Below are positions 36,996 through 46,096 of a DNA stretch of 64,000 nt, piece after piece. How positions within the stretch are numbered: the stretch's first letter is position 1; each line of letters starts with the position of its first letter. The translations under genes and the position numbers were made by a program. The notes beneath the pieces were generated by a model. It did no database searches, was not told the origin of the DNA, and saw only the letters and a list, made by a program, of their open reading frames with translations. The stretch is from Maribacter zhoushanensis (GTDB lineage: Bacteria; Bacteroidota; Bacteroidia; Flavobacteriales; Flavobacteriaceae): NCBI RefSeq assembly GCF_029350975.1, contig NZ_JARKMR010000001.1, positions 620,001-684,000 of the forward strand, written 5' to 3'.

Positions 36996-37378
36996 AATTC
37001 TAATTTATTTCGATGAATCATGAATTTGGGTGTTCATGATGGGTTAGAAAAGCCTACTCTTTTTAGATAACTAGATTTATTATTTAATGTTGTCCTGCAT
37101 ATTAGAAGTTCGATTAACAGCCTATTTTTTTAAATAAATTGAATATGATGTTTTTTTATAATTTCGTAAGAAAATACATCAAGTATTGACAATATCATAT
37201 TTTAGCATCATGTTTTTTAGCCTTTTGGCTATAATTTTCCACATAATAACGTAAGTAATCTTTAAATTTAGGTTAAATAATTATTTTTGTCTAAACATTA
37301 ACCCCCGCGGTAATTCTCTTTCTATTAGAAAAATTGCTCTAAATAAGGAAAAGAAGAACTATTGATTTTTTGAAATTT
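36996..37378. other. Divergent region between a beta-helix lipoprotein and GT26 gene
   Basis: About 380 AT-rich bases. An 8-bp inverted repeat, ATCATGAA (37017-37024) and TTCATGAT (37033-37040), lies 22 bases upstream of the lipoprotein start and could be a regulator site. AAGGAAAAG near 37346-37354 is too far from the GT26 start to be its ribosome site. No gene is supported. Confidence 0.35.
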
Positions 37379-38143
37379 ATGATTACTACAGCAGTTGATT
37401 CAGAGGTGTTGTGCCTTGGTTATCCTATTTACAATTCTTCCTTAGAAAATTTGCCTAACAAGCCTAAGTTGTTGGTAAGTACAATTAATCAATATTCTTA
37501 TTGTATATCTAAAGAAGATGCTGCTTTTAAAAATGCTTTATTAGAAAGTGATGTTATTTTACCTGATGGGGTAGGTATTGTAGCTGCGGCAAAATGGCTT
37601 AATAATGTTTCTGTTAAAAAAATTGCTGGAGCAGATTTTCATGAATTTCAGTTAAAAAGGTTAAATGAGATCCATGGCACTTGTTTTTATTTAGGTGCTT
37701 CTAATGAAACGTTGATCAAGATTGGTAAGCGTTTAGAAAAAGATTACCCTAATGTAAAATTTGGCAGCTATTCTCCTCCTTACAAGCCAGAGTTCTCAGA
37801 AGAAGACAATTCAAAAATGATAGAAGCGGTAAATGCTTTTCAGCCAGATGTCTTGTTTGTAGGCATGACCGCTCCAAAACAAGAGAAATGGAGCCATGCC
37901 AATAAGGATCTTCTCGATGCTAAAATTATATGTTCTATAGGTGCTGTTTTTGATTTTTATGCAGGTACTGTAGAAAGACCTAATAAAATTTGGCAAGATT
38001 TAGGGCTAGAGTGGCTAGGGCGTCTTCTAAAAGAACCTAAACGCATGACCAATAGATATATCTACTATGGTGCCGTATTTACCAAGTATTTGGTGAAGGC
38101 TAAGTTTTCTTCTAATAAAAATTTGGAAGCTACTGTCAGCTAG
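37379..38143 (+). CDS. WecG/TagA/CpsF-type glycosyltransferase (GT26)
   Basis: About 254 residues. Family motifs are clear: LPDGVGIVAAAKWLN near 61-75, where the aspartate is the proposed catalytic residue, then KIAGADFHEF, GTCFYLGAS, and VLFVGMTAPKQEKW near 158-171. The end GLEWLGRLLKEPKRMTNRY is also standard. Family members add ManNAc-type or other sugars to lipid-linked intermediates at the inner membrane. I chose the ATG at 37379; a TTG at 37370 would add three residues. It is a single gene between two beta-helix lipoproteins, followed by a symmetric hairpin at 38238. Confidence 0.92.
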   Translation: MITTAVDSEVLCLGYPIYNSSLENLPNKPKLLVSTINQYSYCISKEDAAFKNALLESDVILPDGVGIVAAAKWLNNVSVKKIAGADFHEFQLKRLNEIHGTCFYLGASNETLIKIGKRLEKDYPNVKFGSYSPPYKPEFSEEDNSKMIEAVNAFQPDVLFVGMTAPKQEKWSHANKDLLDAKIICSIGAVFDFYAGTVERPNKIWQDLGLEWLGRLLKEPKRMTNRYIYYGAVFTKYLVKAKFSSNKNLEATVS

Positions 38144-38237
38144 TATGCTTCATTGCTATCATTATTAAGTTAAGTAAGATGGCTTTTATGCAGAATATTC
38201 TTACATTATATTTAATACGACCAATTAATCTTGAATA

Positions 38238-38261
38238 TTTTTTAGTTTTTTAACTAAAAAA
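38238..38261. terminator. Possible bidirectional terminator
   Basis: TTTTTTAGTT at 38238-38247 pairs with AACTAAAAAA at 38252-38261 around a TTTT loop. The A- and T-runs at both ends fit a weak intrinsic terminator. It lies 95 bases after the GT26 stop. Confidence 0.4.
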
Positions 38262-38430
38262 CAATGTTATCAAGAAAAGTGTATGTTGGTAATCTAAAAG
38301 ACTTTACATAACGTATTATTTAAGTTAGTTTAAACGTTTAATTATAAAATTCTCCCTTTTATAAAATCGGTTTAAACTATGAGCTATACTTTGACCATCA
38401 AATGTAGCGCTACTCATATATGTTATCTTA

Positions 38431-40743
38431 ATGAAATTTAGTCAGAATACATTTTTACTTACGTTAATTGTCATCTGTGGCATGTTTTTACAAATGTCTT
38501 GTGCTAAAGACGCAGACTTGTTATCTAGTTATGTAATAAACGATGTTGTTGAAAGTTCAGATAATTCTAAGCCAACGAATACTATAATATTACCAAGTGA
38601 TTTTGATTGGCAAAATATACCTCCAGAATATGCAAATTCAGTTTTAGAAATTAATGAGGTTTTTGATTTACAAAATGAACTGGTTGAATTACCTATGAAT
38701 GTTACCTTGTATTTTAATGAAGGTCATATAGAAAATGGTACTGTAGAAGGGGATAGTACGGTAATAACAACAGAAGCTAGAGATCCAATTGCAGAAGATG
38801 TAACGTTTACAGGTACTTACGGTAATGAATATGTAATGCCTTATTGGTTTGGAGCGGTAATGGATGGGGTTACAGATGATAGAGAAGCTTTTGTAGAAAC
38901 CTTGGCCTATGCAGATTCACTAAGCCTAAAAGTGTTGGTAGATCGTGATATGTTTCTAGATGTGGAGGAAACTGGAAAAAAATCAATTTTTTTAGAGGAT
39001 AATACCTGGATAGAGGGTGCTAATGATGCTCGTATTATTGTAAATAATTTGCTTTCACCTGCGTTTTATTTAGCATTGACGAAAGATGTTACAATCAAAA
39101 ACATTACTTTTTTATATGATCAAATTTATATAGCTAATTATGGTGAAAATTTTCTTGGGTTTAATAATGATTTTCTTCTGAATTTACAGCAACTAAGAGA
39201 TTATTTACGTGATTATAAGGATATTAGTTTTAATGGAGTTTTTCCAAAAGATAAAGGTTTTGTGGCATTTTATGCAATGTTTTTATTAGAGGCAGCTGAA
39301 GATGTTATTTTCGAAAATGTAAAGTTTGTTGCTAAAGGTAATTCAGCAGACACGTTTATACCTTTTATAATGAAAATGAAAGAACAGTACGGTGCAAATC
39401 AAACGGTAAGTTCAAATTCGGCACCGACATCTATTAGCAGAAATATTATATTAAATAATATAACTGTTGATGGTGCAATTATGGGTTTTCAGGGTGTTGT
39501 AGATGGTTTTCATGTAGATAATGTAATTTCCTATAGATATTCTGATTTTCAAGATGTAAATGGTAATTATTTAGGAGGTTTTGACGGGGAAAATTATGAT
39601 TTTCCACCACCTCATTTATTTTATTTAAATAGAGATTCTTATGATTACTCTTCAAATTTTACAACTAATAATGTTGACATAAGAAATGTATATGATTATG
39701 GTAATTATATAGGTACATCAGCTGTTCGTGGTAGTACAGGAATTAACATAGGTTACGCAAATTCTTTAAAATTGACACAACAACCAGAGAATATTTATGT
39801 TGAAAATTACAAGTCATATAGAAGAGATGGTTTAGGAAGTTTTGACGGTGTAATTAATGGCCACTTTAAGAATATTTACGCAGAAAGCAATATTGGCATT
39901 TTTAATCCGCTGGCAAAGGTTAGTACTTTAAGATTATTATTTGATCATCCGCTAGAAAATGTAATTTTAGAAGATGTAACACTAATTGATATTGGAGAAT
40001 CTACTGAAGTAATGCCGATTAGACCTGCTTATGGTAGTAATGTGTATTTAGATAATGTAAAAATTTATGTTAAAGAATTTAAAGGTGCATCAACAGCTAC
40101 TTTTGGTTTTTTCGGAAACAATAATACTATAATAAATTCTAGTGTGCATATAGATAATCATATTTCTACCCAAACCAATAGAGGAATTATTTTTCATGAT
40201 TCGCCAACAATGGAAGATGGAGCTAATAATTATTATGATATTCAAGTTCACGGTTGGCGCAATATTGATAGCGACCCTTTTGGATTGGGCTGCAGGATGT
40301 TATTTGCGAAACCCGTAAATACGAACTCCAATTATGCTAGATTAGAAGACATATCAAATAATATTAACTATGAGCAAACAGATAATCTAAATATAGTATC
40401 ATGGATTAAAAGTGATACTATAAATTTAGGAGCTGGAAAGTCTTATACTTCGGTAATGCAATTGCCACAAGGTTTTGCTATAAAACGGATAATGATAGAA
40501 TTATTAAGCCCATTAGATGGAAATGTAAATTCTATTTCAATGGGTATGGGTAATGGACTTGTAGATAATTTAATGACATCTAGAGCCATATCGGTTAATA
40601 CGCCAATTACAATAACGAACAATGTGAATGACATTTTTCCTTTGACTTCTAATACCATCTATACTATATATTCAGGTAATAATTTTAATAATAAAGGCAC
40701 ACTTAAAATAGATTTTGAACTAATAGCAGAAACAACTAATTAA
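38431..40743 (+). CDS. Large lipoprotein with pectate-lyase-like beta-helix
   Basis: A 770-residue exported lipoprotein. The signal LIVICGMFLQMSC ends in a lipobox near residue 25. After a short linker, YWFGAVMDGVTDDREAFVE (about 134-152) is the classic entry motif of pectate-lyase-3-type beta-helices, as in phage tailspikes and polysaccharide lyases. Beta-helix strands follow to about residue 630, for example DVTIKNITFLYD, DVIFENVKFVAKG and NVILEDVTLIDIG. A distinct beta domain ends the protein. It may cut, bind or shape the polysaccharide at the cell surface. The stop codon shares a TTAA with the stop of the convergent acetyltransferase gene, leaving no room for a terminator. Confidence 0.78.
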   Translation: MKFSQNTFLLTLIVICGMFLQMSCAKDADLLSSYVINDVVESSDNSKPTNTIILPSDFDWQNIPPEYANSVLEINEVFDLQNELVELPMNVTLYFNEGHIENGTVEGDSTVITTEARDPIAEDVTFTGTYGNEYVMPYWFGAVMDGVTDDREAFVETLAYADSLSLKVLVDRDMFLDVEETGKKSIFLEDNTWIEGANDARIIVNNLLSPAFYLALTKDVTIKNITFLYDQIYIANYGENFLGFNNDFLLNLQQLRDYLRDYKDISFNGVFPKDKGFVAFYAMFLLEAAEDVIFENVKFVAKGNSADTFIPFIMKMKEQYGANQTVSSNSAPTSISRNIILNNITVDGAIMGFQGVVDGFHVDNVISYRYSDFQDVNGNYLGGFDGENYDFPPPHLFYLNRDSYDYSSNFTTNNVDIRNVYDYGNYIGTSAVRGSTGINIGYANSLKLTQQPENIYVENYKSYRRDGLGSFDGVINGHFKNIYAESNIGIFNPLAKVSTLRLLFDHPLENVILEDVTLIDIGESTEVMPIRPAYGSNVYLDNVKIYVKEFKGASTATFGFFGNNNTIINSSVHIDNHISTQTNRGIIFHDSPTMEDGANNYYDIQVHGWRNIDSDPFGLGCRMLFAKPVNTNSNYARLEDISNNINYEQTDNLNIVSWIKSDTINLGAGKSYTSVMQLPQGFAIKRIMIELLSPLDGNVNSISMGMGNGLVDNLMTSRAISVNTPITITNNVNDIFPLTSNTIYTIYSGNNFNNKGTLKIDFELIAETTN

Positions 40744-41306
40744 GCACGCCATCTTTGAACATTTTTGTTTTCAGGTCTTTGAGTAATAACTGTATTCGGT
40801 TGCGTATTTGCAACTATAATTGACCCAACGGTTATCACAGAATCATAACCAATTACTACATTTGGTCCAATAAAACAATTAGCCCCTACCCAGCACCCAT
40901 CTTGTAGTTCAATAGGTCCGTTTCGGTAAGGCATGGATGGTATACGGTAATCATGATTTCCTCCACACAAAAAGCTTCTCTGAGAAATACATACGTTATT
41001 ACCTATTTTTATTTGTTCAAAATTTAAGATAAAGGCTTCTTCACCTATCCATACATGATTTCCAATTTCTAATTTCCAGGGAAAGTGTATATTAACTCTT
41101 GGTTTAATAACGATACCTGTACCTACTTTTGCACCAAAAATTTTTAACAGCCATACTTTAAACACACTAGGAAAAGGTAAAGCACTTAAGAAAAAAAGTA
41201 TTTTGATTAAATACCAGAAAATTTCCTTTAATTTGCTTGCTCCTCTTTCTAACCCTATGTTAGAATTAAAATCATTCAACAGTACTTTAGATTTTGTAGT
41301 GTTCAT
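40740..41306 (-). CDS. WcaF-like hexapeptide acetyltransferase
   Basis: A 188-residue left-handed beta-helix acetyltransferase like WcaF of colanic acid synthesis. After a membrane-proximal N-terminal segment (FWYLIKILFFLSALPFPSV) come hexapeptide repeats such as KIGNNVCIS, GCWVGANCFIG and VVIGYDSVITVG. SQRSFLCGGNHDYRIPSMPY near 108-127 carries the histidine typical of the active site. It probably O-acetylates a sugar of the repeat unit. It is the last gene of the long - strand EPS operon, 9 bases after the preceding glycosyltransferase gene. Confidence 0.88.
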   Translation of the reverse strand: MNTTKSKVLLNDFNSNIGLERGASKLKEIFWYLIKILFFLSALPFPSVFKVWLLKIFGAKVGTGIVIKPRVNIHFPWKLEIGNHVWIGEEAFILNFEQIKIGNNVCISQRSFLCGGNHDYRIPSMPYRNGPIELQDGCWVGANCFIGPNVVIGYDSVITVGSIIVANTQPNTVITQRPENKNVQRWRA

Positions 41307-41315
41307 GAATAGCGT

Positions 41316-42482
41316 TTAATCGATTTTGTTTAATAATTGTTTGCCAGCGTTGGCAATAGTAAAGTGTTTTGAATAGACGTTAAAAGCATTCTTTGCCATC
41401 TGTTCTTGTTCTGTAGCGGTCTTTGTTAGCCATTCTTTTAAAAGTAGATATGTATCTTTTTCGTTGTCTTTTTTGACAATACCTGCATGTTCTTGTGCAA
41501 TTTCCCTCCAAATATTTACTTTTTCACTTATGAGTACTGGTTTGGAACAGGCTAATGCCTCTACAACGGCAATACCAAAATTTTCTTGGTGACTAGGTAG
41601 CACAAAAACACTGCTTTCATAAAAAGCACCCCATTTTTCATTGCCTGTTAACATTCCTGGAAATAAAATATTCTTAGATTTTTTAGCTAGGCTTTGCATT
41701 TCCTTTCCATAGAGGTCATCAAGCCCCGGTCCTGCAATTAGTAGTTGAGGTATATTGTCCATTTCCCCTTCAATTTTAAGGTAGGCTTTTATGAGTAGAT
41801 CTACCCCCTTTTTAGGGTGTATTCTGCTTAGAAATACCAAATGGGGTTTACCGTTCCATTGCCGTACTTTATTAAAGAATGCTTCACGCATTTCTTTTGT
41901 ATATGCTGGTGGTGGCTGTATACCATAACCAACGTTAATTTCTTTTTTTGGTTTATAGTTAGGGAATGTTGTTCGGGCCAATACCAATTCTTCTTCACAA
42001 GTAAATAAAATACCGTCAGCTTGGTTTATCACTTTATTTTCTACCCATTTCCAATAAATGTCATTACGTAGAGCTTTTAACTTGCGTGAATCTGCCTTTT
42101 GAAAGTAGGGGTCTAACATGCCATGCGGCATTACATATATCTTAGGAGAATCCCTATCTTCTTTTTTTAGTCTTAAAAAAGCTTTTATAGCTGCATGACT
42201 ATGATAAGACCAAAGTCCATGTACTATTATAGTATCATAATTTTTAAAATTCTGTATTAACCATGGCAATAAGTTTTTATTGTATTTCCATGGTGTTTTA
42301 GGGTTTCCTAAAGTATGAATAGTAAATGGGTCATGGCCCAAATAGGCGGAAGATGATTCATCTAAACACACGACCTCATTAATTACTCCCAACTTTTGTA
42401 GTTCAGGGATGGAATTTCGAATGCCCTGGCACGGACCTCCTTGTGTTGGATCCATGCTAGGTATTATACGTAGTATTTTCAT
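41316..42482 (-). CDS. Glycosyltransferase, GT4 family
   Basis: A 388-residue GT-B enzyme. The N-terminus ILRIIPSMDPTQGGPCQGIR has the glycine-rich acceptor loop. The donor half starts near HLVFLSRIHPKKGVDLLIKA, and the EX7E motif ENFGIAVVEALACSKPVLIS is intact. VMPHGMLDPYFQKADSRKL near 110-128 is typical of a GT4 branch found with CapK-like genes. It overlaps the upstream glycosyltransferase by 4 bases on the - strand, so both are coupled. Donor sugar unknown. Confidence 0.9.
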   Translation of the reverse strand: MKILRIIPSMDPTQGGPCQGIRNSIPELQKLGVINEVVCLDESSSAYLGHDPFTIHTLGNPKTPWKYNKNLLPWLIQNFKNYDTIIVHGLWSYHSHAAIKAFLRLKKEDRDSPKIYVMPHGMLDPYFQKADSRKLKALRNDIYWKWVENKVINQADGILFTCEEELVLARTTFPNYKPKKEINVGYGIQPPPAYTKEMREAFFNKVRQWNGKPHLVFLSRIHPKKGVDLLIKAYLKIEGEMDNIPQLLIAGPGLDDLYGKEMQSLAKKSKNILFPGMLTGNEKWGAFYESSVFVLPSHQENFGIAVVEALACSKPVLISEKVNIWREIAQEHAGIVKKDNEKDTYLLLKEWLTKTATEQEQMAKNAFNVYSKHFTIANAGKQLLNKID

Positions 42483-43468
42483 TCTTTATCTAAATCTTGA
42501 TATAAGTTAATGTACTGTAATGCAATGGCTTCTACAGAAAACCTTTTTGCATTTGTGCGTCCTTTTTCTATAATACTGTTTCTATAAATAGAATCGCTTT
42601 TTATTTTTAAATATATATTTCTCAATGAATTAGCATCATTAGGAATTACGAAAGCAACAGCGTCATTGGCAATTTCAATAATGGGCTCTATTTTTGAGGT
42701 GACGACAACCCTACCTGTCTGTTGCCCTTCTATTACAGGCATACCAAAGCCTTCATATTTTGAAGGAAAATTTACAATATCGCAGTTAACATATTCCTGT
42801 TTAATTTGTTCATCGGTCAAATTACATTCATTTGAAAAATCGATGTTATGGTTTATAAGAAGTTGCGATTGTCTAGCACTTATGTTTCCAATGATTCTTA
42901 GATGACAGTCAATATTATCTAATGCTTGAATAGTAAGCTCTAGATTTTTGTTCCAACCTGTTCCAATATGTAGTATAGTCGGTTTATCTTCATTAAAATC
43001 CTGAGGTGTATATTTAAATATTGGATCCACCGCATTGTGAATAACCGATAGTTTATCTGTGTTTAGTTTTTTTGAAATATTGTTTTTGGTCTGGTTAGAT
43101 ATGCAAACTACCTTGTCTGCGATTTTAATAGGTAGGTATAACCAAAACAACCATTTGTAAAAGCGTTTAATAGGATTTTTAACATTGTCCAAGAATACAA
43201 GGTCATGAATGGTCAAAACTGTTTTTACTCCGATCAGTGATAAAAGTACATCGTGTATATGACCGGTAACATGATGAATAGCCTTTTTATCTCTTTTTTT
43301 ATATGTATATATATTATTCTCTAGGACATCGATTGGCATTGAACCAACATTAGGTACATCATACGTTTCTATATCAAGTGTTTTGTTTAACTCTTGAATT
43401 ATAGTTCTAAATACACGATGTATAGAATGACCTACTTTTGGATGTCTAAAAAAATAATTGATTTTCAT
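42479..43468 (-). CDS. Glycosyltransferase, GT4 family
   Basis: A 329-residue compact GT-B enzyme. It opens with INYFFRHPKVGHSIHRVF, has HHVTGHIHDVLL and TVLTIHDLVFLD in the acceptor half, and PTILHIGTGWNKNLELTIQAL where the donor half begins. The EX7E motif EGFGMPVIEGQQTG is intact. It lies about 50 bases after the ATP-grasp gene and overlaps the next glycosyltransferase gene by 4 bases. Specificity cannot be told. Confidence 0.88.
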   Translation of the reverse strand: MKINYFFRHPKVGHSIHRVFRTIIQELNKTLDIETYDVPNVGSMPIDVLENNIYTYKKRDKKAIHHVTGHIHDVLLSLIGVKTVLTIHDLVFLDNVKNPIKRFYKWLFWLYLPIKIADKVVCISNQTKNNISKKLNTDKLSVIHNAVDPIFKYTPQDFNEDKPTILHIGTGWNKNLELTIQALDNIDCHLRIIGNISARQSQLLINHNIDFSNECNLTDEQIKQEYVNCDIVNFPSKYEGFGMPVIEGQQTGRVVVTSKIEPIIEIANDAVAFVIPNDANSLRNIYLKIKSDSIYRNSIIEKGRTNAKRFSVEAIALQYINLYQDLDKE

Positions 43469-43520
43469 TAGAAAAATTGTTCAAATTTTAAGTTGCTGTA
43501 CTCATGGTAAAATTAAAATA

Positions 43521-44585
43521 TCATTTTTTATAAAATTCGCTCCAACCTAAATCAGAAAAACCTGGGCCTTGTGTGGCTTCTGAAAATGCTATTCCCGTTC
43601 CATAACCGTTCCATTCCATTAATACGATTCTATTTGTATTATCCACAATAATGTCCCACCCAATTAATTTTATCATGGGCATTTTGTTTTGCAAGTCTAA
43701 GACCATATTTACACAATCGTGAAAAAATGGTATGGTTTTATTTTCAAAAGTAACTTTTGTATCCGGATGTATGTGGGTAGATTTATATGTTTGATCATAT
43801 CCAATCTCAGCTAATCTACCAGTTGTTGCATCAATTGGAACAATAATTTGATTGCTAGATTGAACGTGAGTTTGATTGTTTCTACCTAGCCTAATAAAAC
43901 TAGCTCTTAATGATGCTTTATCGTCATTGTCTATTACCGTTGTAAATCTTAAAGTTGCAACAGCATCTTTAGTAAATTGATTAAAAAAATCATGTTGGTC
44001 TATAAATGGTTGAATAACGCCATTACCATTTTTACTGACTTTATTTGCATTAAAACTATCTTTATTATATACCCGAATACCTTTACCTTGATAACTATGA
44101 TCTAGTTTGTTAATAACCTTTATATTGTTGTAAGTGTGATCGTTGGCTATTAATGCGTTGATTTGTTCGGATGTTTTAATTTTAAAATCTTTTGAGAACC
44201 ATTCCCCATTAATATAGTAAGCCAAATCTTGACAGATATTTTCATTGAATACTTTATTTGTAAATGGTTTTAAGAAAGAGATTTTACCATAATCGCCTTG
44301 AATTTTTGGTAATACTATTCTACCATAATAATTATCAGGTAACCAACCTTCCATAAATTTCCCATACATAAGTGTGTATACATAAAGCCATGGCGCAAAA
44401 CCTTTCCAGCCTAAGACATCACGTGCATAGTCATTGGCTACCTTTTTTGATTTGGAATTTAACTTTCCTTTCTCTAATTCAATTTGTTGAAGTACCCTTT
44501 TAGCTACTTTATTAGAATCATAATGATATTTTATATTCAAAGCACGCTCAAAAGATTGCTTGGTAAGTTTTGTAAATTGCATCAT
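43521..44585 (-). CDS. Sugar-transfer-associated ATP-grasp protein
   Basis: A 354-residue protein of the ATP-grasp type found in polysaccharide clusters. Likely ATP-grasp elements are KVINKLDHSYQGKGIRVY near 156-173, GVIQPFIDQHDFFNQF near 188-203, and MIKLIGWDIIVDNTNRIVLMEWN near 307-329 with the metal-binding D and E/N residues. ATP-grasp enzymes join a carboxylate to an amine or thiol through an acyl-phosphate. The substrate in this subfamily is not established. It starts 4 bases after the CapK-like gene, so both may act together, perhaps adding an amino-acid-like group to a sugar. Confidence 0.82.
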   Translation of the reverse strand: MMQFTKLTKQSFERALNIKYHYDSNKVAKRVLQQIELEKGKLNSKSKKVANDYARDVLGWKGFAPWLYVYTLMYGKFMEGWLPDNYYGRIVLPKIQGDYGKISFLKPFTNKVFNENICQDLAYYINGEWFSKDFKIKTSEQINALIANDHTYNNIKVINKLDHSYQGKGIRVYNKDSFNANKVSKNGNGVIQPFIDQHDFFNQFTKDAVATLRFTTVIDNDDKASLRASFIRLGRNNQTHVQSSNQIIVPIDATTGRLAEIGYDQTYKSTHIHPDTKVTFENKTIPFFHDCVNMVLDLQNKMPMIKLIGWDIIVDNTNRIVLMEWNGYGTGIAFSEATQGPGFSDLGWSEFYKK

Positions 44586-44589
44586 TACC

Positions 44590-45924
44590 TTAAATTTTTT
44601 GAAGCTCGCTTATAATAATTGGAGATTTTTTACCAACACGCTTTACTTGTTTTACTTCTTCGTGTGTAATTGTAATTTCAACTCTGGTTCTTTGTTTTAG
44701 CATTTGCGCCATGACCTTTATTTCTTGTTTTCCTTTTTCCACTTCTCTAGGAACATAATAAATACAAACGGTATAATCAGGTGATTGGCGTAATTGTATT
44801 TCTTTGAAGAATTTCATGTGTCCATCAAACATGGCCATAATATGTTCTCCTTTAATTTGCAATCCAGAAGGTGTTGCAATATGCTTTGACTGCCTACCTC
44901 TAATATTATCCATTAATGGAAGGGGGCAGCCGCATTGGCATGAGTGATCTTTAAATTTGCCTTCGTCACCAATTTCATAGCGTATTATTGGAAATGCGTA
45001 GTTGGTTAAATCTGTCAATAGCACCTTGCCGGATGTATTAGGTGGAACAGGTTGGTTGTTTTCATCTACAAATTCTATATGAACAGTATCTTCCATAATA
45101 TGTAAACCGTTTTGTTCCGGACACTCTGCAGCTATTAGCATAATTTCCGTATTTCCATATTGATCACATACAGGAGCTTTAAATGCTTTTTGCATTAGCT
45201 CTCGTTGTTCTTCAAAAAGTGGGGCAGAGGTGACCCATACCATTTTAGGTGGATGTATGTCAATATTATTATCTAAAAGATATAAAGCAAATTCAAAAAC
45301 CACATCGACATAGCCTTGTAATAATGATGGTTTAATATTATTGAAATCACGAACAAATTTAGAAAGTTGTTGTTCAGTAGGGTTAGCTGCAGCCAGAAAC
45401 ACCCTTTTAGTTGGCCACCACATTAACGTATTCACTATTCGCTCAAGTAGCGGTTTTTTAAAACGGTAGATAAATGCTTGATTTTCCCATGGCTCTACGC
45501 CCCACCATTTTAAAATTCGCCATCGTATTGGTGTTTCTGGATGTCTCTTATCATGTAATACAGATACTGATGGTCCTGTGCTGCCGGATGTACTTACTTT
45601 TTTACAAGCCCTAGATTTTACATTATTAGCTTTTATTTCATCAAAATTCAACCTTAATTCTTCTCGGGTCATGGGAGGTAATCGTAGAAAATCCTCGTGT
45701 GAATTTATTCCGGTACTAAAAGCTTTTAGGTGCTTATATTTACTGCGATAAAAGTTGGAATGTTTTATAGCATGTTGAAAAAGTTTTTGCCTTTTCTCGA
45801 AGTTGAGAGTTGCAATATTTTCAACATGAAGATTATCAACCGTGTTTTGATGTAAGTCTTCAAGTTTTGGACTTAATATCTTAGTCTTTAAAGAAAAAAG
45901 TATTTTTGATAAGCTATTTTGCAT
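44590..45924 (-). CDS. CapK/PaaK-like adenylate-forming enzyme
   Basis: A 444-residue ANL-superfamily protein like phenylacetate-CoA ligase and CapK. The P-loop-like motif STSGSTGPSVSVLHD is near 109-123. PVCDQYGNTEIMLIAAECPE near 238-257 is the A5-type motif, followed by VLLTDLTNYAFPIIRYEIGD with the ribose-binding aspartate. A cysteine cluster (CQCGCPLP) near 321-328 is a subfamily trait. It should activate a carboxylic acid as acyl-AMP, in capsule loci for an unknown modification. It lies between a WcaI-like glycosyltransferase and the ATP-grasp gene; the 172 bases before it hold nothing clear. Confidence 0.88.
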   Translation of the reverse strand: MQNSLSKILFSLKTKILSPKLEDLHQNTVDNLHVENIATLNFEKRQKLFQHAIKHSNFYRSKYKHLKAFSTGINSHEDFLRLPPMTREELRLNFDEIKANNVKSRACKKVSTSGSTGPSVSVLHDKRHPETPIRWRILKWWGVEPWENQAFIYRFKKPLLERIVNTLMWWPTKRVFLAAANPTEQQLSKFVRDFNNIKPSLLQGYVDVVFEFALYLLDNNIDIHPPKMVWVTSAPLFEEQRELMQKAFKAPVCDQYGNTEIMLIAAECPEQNGLHIMEDTVHIEFVDENNQPVPPNTSGKVLLTDLTNYAFPIIRYEIGDEGKFKDHSCQCGCPLPLMDNIRGRQSKHIATPSGLQIKGEHIMAMFDGHMKFFKEIQLRQSPDYTVCIYYVPREVEKGKQEIKVMAQMLKQRTRVEITITHEEVKQVKRVGKKSPIIISELQKI

Positions 45925-46096
45925 AGATAATTGAAATAGTGGGCCATTTCATACTATTTGATTATAGATGTTTAATATGGGGGTATTGAATGCTTTCAAT
46001 AATATAGTGCAACTAAAATTAAAATGTTATGAGGTCTAATTTTAAATATAGTAAGTATGTAGTTCCAAAATTATTTTATTGGACAATTTTACAATC

